DNA of 64,000 bases from Halomonas sp. 54_146. GTDB taxonomy: Bacteria; Pseudomonadota; Gammaproteobacteria; Pseudomonadales; Halomonadaceae. The stretch is taken from the NCBI RefSeq assembly GCF_001507855.1, contig NZ_LGEN01000003.1, positions 91,225 to 155,224 on the forward strand, in the 5' to 3' direction. The notes under the pieces are model-generated. The model was not told where the DNA came from. It was given only the letters and a program-made list of their open reading frames with translations, and made no database searches. Positions 1 through 7,131 of this stretch are shown one piece after another; the first letter of the stretch is position 1; each line of letters opens with the position of its first letter. Both the position numbers and the translations under genes were made by a program.

Positions 1-1294
1 CGGGGGTGTCTGCATCACTGCCAGCTTCCGCGAGGCCAAGGTCGCTGGCGCGTAAAAAGTAGCCCCGGCGGGGGTGCTCGAAGGTATCAATCACCAAATG
101 CGTGGCGTTGGAGTGAGTGGTTTCACCAGCAGCATCAGCGGCGGCTTTGCCGGGCAGGGCGAGGAAATCGCTAGCGTAGCCTTGGTTATCCAGCAGCCAC
201 TGAATCACCGCCATGGCAAAGGCGCTATCGGTGCCGGGGCGAATGGGCACCCAATGGTTATTGTCGGCGGCATGCGAGGTAGCGGCATTCAACGCGGGGT
301 CAATGACTACGTACTCTAGCGTTCCGGCGGCTCGCGCCTGGGCAATCAAGCGGCCCTGGCGTTTAAACGGGTTACCCGCTTGGCTGGGCGCACAGCCGAT
401 ATACATGATAAACCGTGCGTTCTGGATATCAGGCTTGACGTGGGAGTTGGTGACGATGTTGTTCATCACCGCCCCAGAACCCATACGAAACGCTAAGCCA
501 CAGTAAGCGCCATGGTGGCCATAGTTGCGCGTCGCAAAGGCGTTGAGGGTAAAGCGTTTGAGTAGCTCTGAGCGCCCGTAGTCGGTGGCTTCCATCACCA
601 TTAGCTGGTTAGCCTTGGGGCCATATTCCGGGTTTTCAGGGTCAATCAGCGTGTCGTGGTCGCGAATATCACGCAGGCCTTCTACCTGGCCTTCGCCAAA
701 CAGATCGCCGCCTTCGCAGATTTCTTCAATCAGCTGCTCGAAGGAAATTTTCTGCCACTCACGGCTGCCGCGTTCGCCTACCCGTTTAAGGCAGTGGTCG
801 ACCCGGAACGGGTTGGTGATTTGGCTCATCATCGCGTTGCCGCGGGCGCAGGCGGTAGAACGGTTGACCTGGCCTTGGCCGCCGTAGGCACTAACGCTGC
901 GCAGCGCTTCGGCTACGGGGGTGCGCATGGGCAGGTGGTCATCTGCCGAAAGCGGATGGTAAGGGTTGCCCGAAACCCGCAGCACTTCGCCCTGGGTGTC
1001 ATCAACGCGTACCCGCACGCCGCACTGTGTGGTGCAGCCGTAGCAAATGGTAAAGGCGACCCGCTGGTCGGGGGTGAGGGTGAGCTCGCCGGTGTCTAAA
1101 TCAACGCGATACTCCGGTGTTAGCGAGTTGCCATGAATATTGTGCTTGGGTTTTTCACCCGCGCTGCCGGTCACGCCTTTGGCCATTTTGGCCAGCGGGT
1201 CAGCATAGCCCACTGCAAAGGTGGCGGCACCGCCTGCGGCAGCGGCGCCTTTTAAAAACCGGCGGCGTGAGGGGTCTTGAGCAGACTTAGCCAT
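1..1294 (-). CDS. ttrA: Tetrathionate-reductase-like molybdopterin oxidoreductase, catalytic subunit (C-terminus beyond window)
   Basis: N-terminal ~431 residues of a large molybdopterin oxidoreductase; the 3' end lies outside the window. The protein begins with a twin-arginine signal (RRRFLKGAAAAGG), so it is exported folded to the periplasm. A CxxCxxxC...C set near residues 80-150 (CYGCTTQC, later STACARGNA) should bind the N-terminal 4Fe-4S cluster. The stretch with CARGNA, LKRVG, GDLFGEGQVEGL and QAGNPFKRQ resembles TtrA more than PhsA/PsrA, as far as I can judge from memory. Its ATG lies within the end of the NrfD-type gene (8-nt overlap), so the operon order is 4Fe-4S, membrane, catalytic. 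Expected role: terminal reductase for tetrathionate or another sulfur oxyanion in anaerobic respiration. Polysulfide or thiosulfate reductase remains possible. Confidence 0.85.
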   Translation of the reverse strand, partial: MAKSAQDPSRRRFLKGAAAAGGAATFAVGYADPLAKMAKGVTGSAGEKPKHNIHGNSLTPEYRVDLDTGELTLTPDQRVAFTICYGCTTQCGVRVRVDDTQGEVLRVSGNPYHPLSADDHLPMRTPVAEALRSVSAYGGQGQVNRSTACARGNAMMSQITNPFRVDHCLKRVGERGSREWQKISFEQLIEEICEGGDLFGEGQVEGLRDIRDHDTLIDPENPEYGPKANQLMVMEATDYGRSELLKRFTLNAFATRNYGHHGAYCGLAFRMGSGAVMNNIVTNSHVKPDIQNARFIMYIGCAPSQAGNPFKRQGRLIAQARAAGTLEYVVIDPALNAATSHAADNNHWVPIRPGTDSAFAMAVIQWLLDNQGYASDFLALPGKAAADAAGETTHSNATHLVIDTFEHPRRGYFLRASDLGLAEAGSDADTP

Positions 1295-2489
1295 GGTTAG
1301 GCGCTCCTTGTTTAGTATTCAGAGAGTCATTGGTAGCCGCAATAGCGTCACTGGACGCCTGGGCATCGAGAGAAGTGCCGCCTTGCTGGGCTTGCCGCCA
1401 GGGCATAAACAGTTCAATCAGCAAAATCGCGGCGAGCCACAGGCCAAAGGTGCCGACAATACCCAAGATGCCGGAAGAGCCAGCGGGAATGCCATAGTGG
1501 TGGAAGCCTGCACTGTTACGCGCCACATGCTGAACATCCATCAATACCACCCAGCGGAACATCCAGCCCATGTGAATGGCCACCAGCCCCAGCAGCCACG
1601 CCCAGGCAAAAAGAGTAGGTTGGCGCTGGGGTGAGCGTGTTAGTAGCACGATAACGGCCGCAAATAGAGCGATACCGGTAATGCCTCCCCATAGCGCAGT
1701 GCTGCGCCAGGAAGGGCTATGGCGCACGGATTCCAGCGCGGCAGCCACCGAGCCAACTTGGGCATTAACGCCATCTAAAAACCAGCTTGTCGCGATCAGC
1801 CCTGCCGCCGCGCAGGCTGCCAGCAGTACATACAGCATCTGGCGAATAGCGGCCTGTGAACCTAGCCCGCTTACTCGGTTAAGTACTAACACCAGCCCGG
1901 CGGCGGCGATAAACCCAGTGGCCACTAGCATGGGCGGCAGCCATACGGTGTTCCACAAGGGGCGCGCCTTAACAATGGCAAGCTCTGCCCCGGTGTAGAG
2001 CATAATGCTGCTGGAAATCACCAGCGCGGCCAGGCCAACCACGGCTACCAACGCTTTAGGCGTTGCGCCATTGCCAAAACTCAGCCACTTGGCGAGCAGC
2101 CCGCTAAGCCCGGGGGCGTTGCGCTGCTCCTGTAGCGCGGGGCGCCAAGCCAGCCAGGCAAGGCCCAACACGCTGAGCAGATAAAGCGGTAGCACCACAC
2201 TGCCAATCGACATCCATGAGTGGGTGTTGGCGTAGGCATAAAAGTGCCAGAAACGCAGCGGTTGGTGTAGGTCGGCTAGCAGTGCCACAGGGGCCACCAG
2301 CGCGGTGCTGACCGAAGCAATAAGCGCCAGGCGGGCGGTGGGTAGCCAAGCTTTTTTGCCGAATACCAGCGCGGGGGCCGCTAGCCACAGGCTGGCATAC
2401 GAGATGGCAATCATAAAAAAGTATTGTACCGCCCAGGGGTACCAGGCGATGTCATAGCGCGGTGCCAGTAGCTCAATGGTGGAATTCAT
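1287..2489 (-). CDS. ttrC: NrfD/TtrC-type quinol-oxidising membrane subunit
   Basis: 400-aa polytopic membrane protein of the NrfD/PsrC family, which anchors periplasmic molybdoenzymes and passes electrons from quinol to the 4Fe-4S subunit. Many hydrophobic segments run along the protein, the first at about residues 18-40 (VQYFFMIAISYASLWLAAPAL). A longer reading frame reaches 2567, but the ATG at 2489 has a GGAGA ribosome site just upstream, so I use it. The start overlaps the end of the 4Fe-4S gene by 17 nt and the end overlaps the catalytic gene by 8 nt, which suggests translational coupling in one operon. At 400 aa it is longer than the ~340 aa of enterobacterial TtrC. The last ~40 residues are a polar Ala/Ser-rich tail. 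Confidence 0.83.
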   Translation of the reverse strand: MNSTIELLAPRYDIAWYPWAVQYFFMIAISYASLWLAAPALVFGKKAWLPTARLALIASVSTALVAPVALLADLHQPLRFWHFYAYANTHSWMSIGSVVLPLYLLSVLGLAWLAWRPALQEQRNAPGLSGLLAKWLSFGNGATPKALVAVVGLAALVISSSIMLYTGAELAIVKARPLWNTVWLPPMLVATGFIAAAGLVLVLNRVSGLGSQAAIRQMLYVLLAACAAAGLIATSWFLDGVNAQVGSVAAALESVRHSPSWRSTALWGGITGIALFAAVIVLLTRSPQRQPTLFAWAWLLGLVAIHMGWMFRWVVLMDVQHVARNSAGFHHYGIPAGSSGILGIVGTFGLWLAAILLIELFMPWRQAQQGGTSLDAQASSDAIAATNDSLNTKQGAPNHG

Positions 2490-3249
2490 AGCCCATCTCC
2501 TGACCGTGTGGGTCGAGTACTTCAAGTGCCACGGGTTCTGCCGTGGGTCGCGTGGTGAAGCGCTCATCCATGCCGAGGTAAAACACCTGGGGAATGGTAT
2601 TTTTTTCTGGCTGAAGCACCATTAAGGCATCGCGGTGCTCGCGCATCATGCGGCTGATTTGGCTATCCGGGTCACGCATATCACCAATAATGCGCGCCCC
2701 ACCCACGCAGCTTTCGACACAGGCGGGCAGTAGCCCTGCTTCTAAGCGGTGCGCGCAGAAGGTGCATTTATCAGCGGTTTGGGTGCGTTCGTTAATAAAG
2801 CGTGCGTCGTAAGGGCAGGCGTTAACGCAATAAGCGCAGCCCACGCAGCGGTCACTATCAACAACCACAATGCCATCTTGCTGTTGGTAGGTGGCTTCAA
2901 CCGGGCAAACCGGCACGCAGGGAGGGTTTTCGCAATGGTTGCACAGCCGTGGCAGCATAAAGGTCGCCAGCTCACCGGTTTCCTGATGCTGTACTTCGTA
3001 TTGAGAAACCGTGGTACGAAATTGGCCCAGCGGTGCAGCGTTTTCGATATGACACGACACCGTGCAAGCCTGGCAGCCAATGCACTGGCGAAGATCAATC
3101 AGCATCCCGTAGCGTTTGGTGGGGTCGCCTTCTCGACGGGCAGGCTGCTGATTGATACCCGCGTGGGCAAGGCTAGATAGTGGCACTAGCGCAGCGCCCG
3201 CACTTAGGCGAGCCAGCTGGCCTAATAACGACCGGCGTATGGCGTCCAT
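2473..3249 (-). CDS. ttrB: 4Fe-4S ferredoxin-type electron-transfer subunit, TtrB-like
   Basis: 258-aa iron-sulfur subunit. Clusters of cysteines follow the four-cluster DmsB/NrfC/TtrB pattern: CIGCQACTVSC (about 56-66), CNHCENPPCVPVCP (about 103-116), CVGCAYCVNACP (about 135-146), and CTFCAHRL...CVESC (about 162-180). The N-terminus carries RRSLLGQLARLSAGAALVPL, an RR-containing, Tat-like leader, which fits a periplasmic subunit. It should wire the NrfD quinol site to the molybdoenzyme. It is the first gene of the operon; an FNR-type box lies ~130 nt upstream of its ATG. Confidence 0.87.
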   Translation of the reverse strand: MDAIRRSLLGQLARLSAGAALVPLSSLAHAGINQQPARREGDPTKRYGMLIDLRQCIGCQACTVSCHIENAAPLGQFRTTVSQYEVQHQETGELATFMLPRLCNHCENPPCVPVCPVEATYQQQDGIVVVDSDRCVGCAYCVNACPYDARFINERTQTADKCTFCAHRLEAGLLPACVESCVGGARIIGDMRDPDSQISRMMREHRDALMVLQPEKNTIPQVFYLGMDERFTTRPTAEPVALEVLDPHGQEMGYEFHH

Positions 3250-3351
3250 AACGCCTCCTTAGCTGATAAGCAGGGTTTATAAAAATGGGGTTTATAAAAA
3301 AATGAGCGGGTGAAAAATGCCGTTCACAGGGCGAACGATGACAATGCGCTA

Positions 3352-3357
3352 AGCATA
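3352..3357 (-). promoter_or_regulatory. Candidate -10 element of the ttr operon
   Basis: TATGCT on the minus strand matches four of six bases of the sigma70 -10 consensus. A start about 7 nt downstream (near 3345) puts the FNR-type box at 3380-3393 at -41.5, the class II activator position. No convincing -35 is seen, as expected at such promoters. Confidence 0.5.
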
Positions 3358-3379
3358 CGCCTTTGGTTGTAGGGAAAAG

Positions 3380-3393
3380 TTGATATGTGTCAA
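3380..3393 (-). promoter_or_regulatory. FNR/Anr box upstream of ttrB
   Basis: TTGATATGTGTCAA fits the FNR/Anr consensus TTGATnnnnATCAA with one mismatch. It lies in the 312-nt gap between ttrB and the next operon, oriented to serve the minus-strand ttr genes. The rest of that gap holds a duplicated GGTTTATAAAAA sequence close to ttrB and a terminator at its far end. Confidence 0.65.
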
Positions 3394-3503
3394 TGGATTA
3401 GCGCCAGTTTCTTAATGCTCACTTAATGTTGAGCGGCTAACTGGCTGTTTTGTATATGGAAGCTGTTTTGTATGCAAAAGCTTTTTTAAGGCTTGATATC
3501 AAG

Positions 3504-3541
3504 TAAAACGCTTGCCTCAGCGCGTGAGGCAAGCGTTTTTT
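3504..3541 (-). terminator. Intrinsic terminator after the DUF2892 gene
   Basis: Perfect 12-bp stem, arms ACGCTTGCCTCA and TGAGGCAAGCGT around a 5-nt loop. T-rich sequence follows on both strands (TTTTAC on the minus strand, six T on the plus strand). It ends the rhodanese/DsrE/DUF2892 operon before the ttr promoter. Confidence 0.85.
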
Positions 3542-3561
3542 CTACGGCCGACGGCTAGCGG

Positions 3562-3750
3562 CTATTTAATCTTGCAGGTATTAATGCCCAGTAGCTTATA
3601 GGCGGGGCAGAAGTTAAATAAGCCAGTGGCTAGCGGCAATACGCCGATCCAGCCCCACACCCCAATAGTGCCTGTCAGCGCCAGCACTATCAGTACAATC
3701 CCCACCACAATACGTAAGATCTTATCGATACCACCTACATTGCTACTCAT
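3562..3750 (-). CDS. DUF2892 small inner-membrane protein (YgaP membrane-domain-like)
   Basis: 62-aa protein with two hydrophobic helices (about residues 10-28 and 31-46) and the GIDKILRIVVGI opening and FCPAYKLLGINTC ending typical of DUF2892. In YgaP this domain is fused to a rhodanese; here a separate rhodanese is two genes upstream, which supports a shared job in sulfane-sulfur handling at the membrane. It is the last gene of the operon before a strong terminator. The two C-terminal cysteines are of the type seen across the family. Its exact function is unknown. Confidence 0.8.
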   Translation of the reverse strand: MSSNVGGIDKILRIVVGIVLIVLALTGTIGVWGWIGVLPLATGLFNFCPAYKLLGINTCKIK

Positions 3751-3795
3751 ACCGAACTCCTTATCTCACTGAGTTTGTAAAGAATTTGCCGAAAA

Positions 3796-4284
3796 TTAAA
3801 AGCTGAAAACAGGAATGGACGGATCACGCATCATTTCCGCTATGGGGCCAGGAGCCGCAACGCCCACGCCCTCAAGAAGATTGTCTTGCTCATTTTCGCT
3901 GTTAGGTAGGTAGATGGCACACACATCCACGTTGGCACCATTTTCTAACAGCATGCTAAGAATACCTTCGGGTTTGACCTGGCCTGCCGGGTTACTCGGC
4001 GGTGTATTGATGGCCTCGCTGCTTTCATAACCCTCAACGGCCAAATCACCGGCGGCATCACACAGCAGTATATGCAGGCTGGTGCCTTGCTGCTGCATGG
4101 CGCTGGAAAGAATCATGGCCATGCCTTGGGTCTGCAGTGAGCTGCTGGAAAGCATCACTAAGGCTTGATCTTTCTGTTCTTCGCCGCCGTGATTGTCGGC
4201 CATTGCGAAGCCTGAAAAAGCGATAGCAGCGGTAGCGGCTGCCAGTGTCAGCATTGGGTTGTTTTTTCTACGGATAATCGTCAT
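3796..4284 (-). CDS. Periplasmic DsrE-like protein
   Basis: 162-aa protein with a cleavable-looking signal peptide (RRKNNPMLTLAAATAAIAFSGFAMA). The mature part has the DsrE/DsrF-like layout: a first strand and helix (ALVMLSSSSLQTQGMAMILSSAM), then HILLCDAAGDLAV, GILSMLLENGANVDVCAIYLPN and a C-terminal VFSF strand. Cysteines in the LLCDAAG and DVCAIYLPN segments are candidate sulfur carriers. It sits between a periplasmic rhodanese and DUF2892, so persulfide transfer in the periplasm is a reasonable inference. An internal ATG at residue 11 is an alternative start. Confidence 0.72.
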   Translation of the reverse strand: MTIIRRKNNPMLTLAAATAAIAFSGFAMADNHGGEEQKDQALVMLSSSSLQTQGMAMILSSAMQQQGTSLHILLCDAAGDLAVEGYESSEAINTPPSNPAGQVKPEGILSMLLENGANVDVCAIYLPNSENEQDNLLEGVGVAAPGPIAEMMRDPSIPVFSF

Positions 4285-4407
4285 AGGGTCACCTTGTCGT
4301 TCTTGGTTAATGTCGTTCTTGGTTAATGTCGGTCTTGGTCAATGTCTCTGGCTCAACTACTTAAAGCGGCTGAGCCAGTTAAAGCAGCTGAGCCAGGTGT
4401 CGGAATA

Positions 4408-4998
4408 TTAATCGGCAGGGTGCCAGGCAACGTCAGGGTTGATGTCATAGCTCCAGGGAAGGCCCGAATTACGCCAGCCGTCCAGCGCCCGAACGCCCTT
4501 TGAGTTACCTTCTTTTAGCGTTCCCCCCTCGAAACCGTCGGTCACCGAGTAGACTTCGCTGTAGCCCATATCGGTAATGGCATCGGCAGCGGGGGCGCTG
4601 CGGGTGGCACCAGAACGGCACATGACAATAATCGGATCATCCTTGCTGGCGCCCTGTGCTTCTATGGCCGCTTTTACCTGCGCTTCGAAGTCAGTGTTCT
4701 TAACCATCGGCCACGTCTTGGCGTCTTCATCGAAATTATCGCGGTCGGCCAGCACCCAAGGCACATGGATATCGGTAGGTTCGGCGAAACCAGTAAACTT
4801 GACCTCGATGGGGTCGCGAACATCAATCAGTACAGCACGATCGTTTTGCTGCAGAAGTTCATTGGCCTCAATAGCCGAAACATAGAGACCCAGCGATGTT
4901 TCGCGGTAAGCCTCAACCTCCTCTGCAAAGGAAGGCGCAACGCCTAATGTCATGGTGATTCCTAGTGCGGCCAGTGTTGGCATCAAGGTCTTTTTCAT
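4408..4998 (-). CDS. Periplasmic rhodanese-like sulfurtransferase
   Basis: 196-aa protein with a signal peptide (MKKTLMPTLAALGITMTLGVAPSFA) followed by one rhodanese domain. The domain shows the early strand AVLIDVRDPIEVKFTGF and the active-site loop MCRSGATRSAPAA, whose Cys would carry the persulfide; the loop length favours a sulfur rather than a phosphate substrate. A C-terminal GWRNSGLPW segment is common in periplasmic relatives. First gene of a three-gene operon with the DsrE-like and DUF2892 genes. An FNR-type box lies ~90 nt upstream. Likely partner of the adjacent sulfur-oxyanion reductase, by context only. Confidence 0.82.
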   Translation of the reverse strand: MKKTLMPTLAALGITMTLGVAPSFAEEVEAYRETSLGLYVSAIEANELLQQNDRAVLIDVRDPIEVKFTGFAEPTDIHVPWVLADRDNFDEDAKTWPMVKNTDFEAQVKAAIEAQGASKDDPIIVMCRSGATRSAPAADAITDMGYSEVYSVTDGFEGGTLKEGNSKGVRALDGWRNSGLPWSYDINPDVAWHPAD

Positions 4999-5039
4999 AA
5001 CATTTTCCTCTAACGTAATAACTTAAATCGTGAATGGAA

Positions 5040-5045
5040 AGCATA
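5040..5045 (-). promoter_or_regulatory. Candidate -10 element of the rhodanese operon
   Basis: TATGCT on the minus strand, the same hexamer as at the ttr promoter. A start near 5032-5033 would place the FNR-type box at 5087-5100 at about -61, the class I activator position. Confidence 0.45.
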
Positions 5046-5086
5046 GACGTCTTTTCGCTTGAGAACACGAGGCAAGTGGTCGCAGC

Positions 5087-5100
5087 TTGATCTATGTCAA
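5087..5100 (-). promoter_or_regulatory. FNR/Anr box upstream of the rhodanese operon
   Basis: TTGATCTATGTCAA, one mismatch from the FNR/Anr consensus and nearly identical to the box before ttrB. It lies in a 344-nt stretch (4999-5342) in which I see no gene; the two overlapping plus-strand reading frames there lack ribosome sites and protein-like composition. Confidence 0.6.
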
Positions 5101-5342
5101 AGCCATGATGATTTTTATAGAGGGCTCAGAGGCACGAAAGTACAGAGGCGAGCAGAAGAGCAGAAGCGAAAGGGGCGGCGCAGATGGGTTGGCTTCAGGG
5201 GGGAGGGTGGCTACCCACTTAATAGGCAGCTCGAAAAATAGCTTTCAGCACCCATATTTAAGCCAAAAGCTAAACTGATAGTTAAGCTAGTAAGCAGCTA
5301 CAGATAAATAACTATAGACAAGTAACTACAGGTAAATGGTTG

Positions 5343-5429
5343 CTAAAAAGGCAGCACGCCGCTAAAACCAATGCCCAATACAGCCACAAGGATAACAATG
5401 ATGACGACGATGGTAGTCGTGGATGGCAT
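5343..5429 (-). CDS. 28-aa single-pass membrane miniprotein
   Basis: A 28-codon frame preceded by a very good ribosome site (AGGAAGAG, 5-6 nt before ATG). The product starts MPSTTT and continues as one hydrophobic helix (IVVIIVILVAVLGIGF) ending GVLPF. The strong Shine-Dalgarno, single-helix composition and isolated position make it a credible small membrane protein, reminiscent of DUF3309-type proteins. I cannot assign a function. Confidence 0.6.
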   Translation of the reverse strand: MPSTTTIVVIIVILVAVLGIGFSGVLPF

Positions 5430-5545
5430 TTTTCTCTTCCTTTGAGTTTTGAGTATTCTGCAGTCTAGTCGCCATTGCGGTATTTCACACGCTGGCGAAG
5501 AAACAGAACGGCCTTTTCCTTGGGTTTCGGCCTCTAGGCCTTCCT

Positions 5546-5582
5546 AAAACCCCGGCCAGGCAATGGCCGGGGCTGCTTTTTT
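5546..5582 (-). terminator. Intrinsic terminator after the M42 peptidase gene, probably bidirectional
   Basis: Arms CCCCGGCCA (5550-5558) and TGGCCGGGG (5564-5572) form a perfect 9-bp stem. The plus strand continues CTGCTTTTTTA and the minus strand TTTTAGG. It sits 33 nt after the end of the M42 gene. Confidence 0.8.
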
Positions 5583-5604
5583 ATACGTTTTTTATATGCT
5601 CGTT

Positions 5605-6954
5605 TTATTTTTTCGCTTTTTTCTTGGTCTTCTTGCTGTGGTTACTTTCCCTACTTTGGATACTCGCAGTGCTTTGGTCGCTTTCCGTGCTCTCGTCTTT
5701 GCTGTCATCGCCCTCACTTTCCGGCTTGTCGCTGCCTTGGTGAGTCAGCGGGCTTGCCTGGTCTAAGCGCGGGTGGTTATCCAGGAATTCACGCTGTAAA
5801 TCTGGCAGGCCGTCAAGCGCTTGCAGGGTGTGCGTTAAGGCGTGAATCGCCGCCAGCACATCCTGGGTATGGCCGGTTTCTGAGATGGTGTGCATATTGC
5901 GAATGGGGAAACCAATCGAAGTGGCGGCGCTGTCGATTGACGCCAATACGCCTGCCATGCCATCGGTACCCGTATCCACGCCAACAATATCGCGCTGCAG
6001 AGGGATGCCATGCGCTTTAGCGGCGGTAGCAATAATGCGGTTGAGCTGTTCGCTGGCAATCGAACCCACCGCCATGGTGAAGCCTTTGCCCATCTCTAAC
6101 GGCTGCATACGCTTGTCGCCGATGCCGGGCGCAGCCACGTAGTCGTGGTTGACGTCAACGCCAATCAAGGCATCCGGCTTCATTTCACCCGCCATCACGC
6201 GGCTGCCGAAACGGCCAATCTCTTCGTAGCTGGCAATCGCAAACAGCACGCGCACATTTTTGGTGCCACCTGCTTCGGCAATTAAGCGGGCTACTTCGGT
6301 GGTGACAAAACAGCCCAAGCCGTTGTCCAGGTACGCGCCGTAAAAGGTATTGGGGCTAAAGCCAGGGCGGATAGGGCGGTCGAAAATAATTGAATCGCCA
6401 GGGCGCACACCCAGGTTCAACACCTGTTGCTTTTTATTTTCGCCGTGGATCTGTAGGTCCAGGTAGATCTGTTCTTTTTTCAGGCCTTTGCTGCCATCGC
6501 GCTGGGCAGGGTCTGAAAAGTGAATGGCACCCAGCGCTTCCACGGTGCCGCCTTCAATGCAGCGGTAGCTGCCGGGGGCGTCTGGGTCTTCGCTAAACAG
6601 CTTCACTTCATGGCCAATCAGCACGGTGGGCAGAAAAGAATCGGTGTTGATCCAGATCTTGCCGTCGTCACCAATCGAGCGCACCTGCATACGGATTTTA
6701 TCCGCATGGCCGATGATCATGACTTTGAACATATCGTCGCGGTCGGGGTGGGTGTCTAACACAACGCCCGCGTTGCCTTTGAACTGGTGAAGGTGCCAGC
6801 TTTTAGGCGCAAAGCTCTCAAAATGCGGCTTGAGTACACCGTAAGTCATCGCAGCTTCCAGGCCGACAGGGCTTGGGGCGGCAAGAATATCGCGCATCAG
6901 TTTGAACTGTGCGTCGGGCATCGGCTGTGTCCAGGGTTTTGCTGTATCGCTCAT
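5605..6954 (-). CDS. M42 family metallopeptidase (NAGGN-osmolyte-associated type)
   Basis: 449-aa cytosolic metallopeptidase of MEROPS family M42. Metal and catalytic landmarks: GHADKI (about 73), YLDNGLGC (about 209; Asp bridges the metals), SYEEIGRFGSR (about 243; the Glu pair), GVDVNHD (about 267) and SETGHTQD (about 363; His ligand). The sequence resembles the subfamily found with the asparagine-synthetase-like and GNAT genes that make N-acetylglutaminylglutamine amide; those partners are not next to it here. The last ~50 residues are an odd low-complexity tail rich in Ser/Asp/Glu ending in a Lys stretch (KKTKKKAKK), beyond the usual family length. It is divergent from the MFS gene. Confidence 0.82.
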   Translation of the reverse strand: MSDTAKPWTQPMPDAQFKLMRDILAAPSPVGLEAAMTYGVLKPHFESFAPKSWHLHQFKGNAGVVLDTHPDRDDMFKVMIIGHADKIRMQVRSIGDDGKIWINTDSFLPTVLIGHEVKLFSEDPDAPGSYRCIEGGTVEALGAIHFSDPAQRDGSKGLKKEQIYLDLQIHGENKKQQVLNLGVRPGDSIIFDRPIRPGFSPNTFYGAYLDNGLGCFVTTEVARLIAEAGGTKNVRVLFAIASYEEIGRFGSRVMAGEMKPDALIGVDVNHDYVAAPGIGDKRMQPLEMGKGFTMAVGSIASEQLNRIIATAAKAHGIPLQRDIVGVDTGTDGMAGVLASIDSAATSIGFPIRNMHTISETGHTQDVLAAIHALTHTLQALDGLPDLQREFLDNHPRLDQASPLTHQGSDKPESEGDDSKDESTESDQSTASIQSRESNHSKKTKKKAKK

Positions 6955-7131
6955 TGGTTTTGCTCACTTTTCAAGGTGGAGGTTAGTCGTCTCTAGTCTG
7001 CCAGATTATGCGGTGAGATGCGCTGATAAGGCGTGCCACGTTTGGACGATGATGCAAGCGCTAAAACGTCGTACTATCGATTCAAGAAAATTGCATATAA
7101 CAAACACAAGATAACGAGATGGGGGCTTTAT

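Noticed and set aside
2490..2567. Longer N-terminus for the NrfD-type protein
   Set aside because: The extension is polar, overlaps the 4Fe-4S gene further and lacks a ribosome site, whereas 2489 has GGAGA.
5059..5278. Two overlapping 60-63-aa plus-strand frames
   Set aside because: They cover the FNR-type box, lack a ribosome site and have no protein-like pattern.
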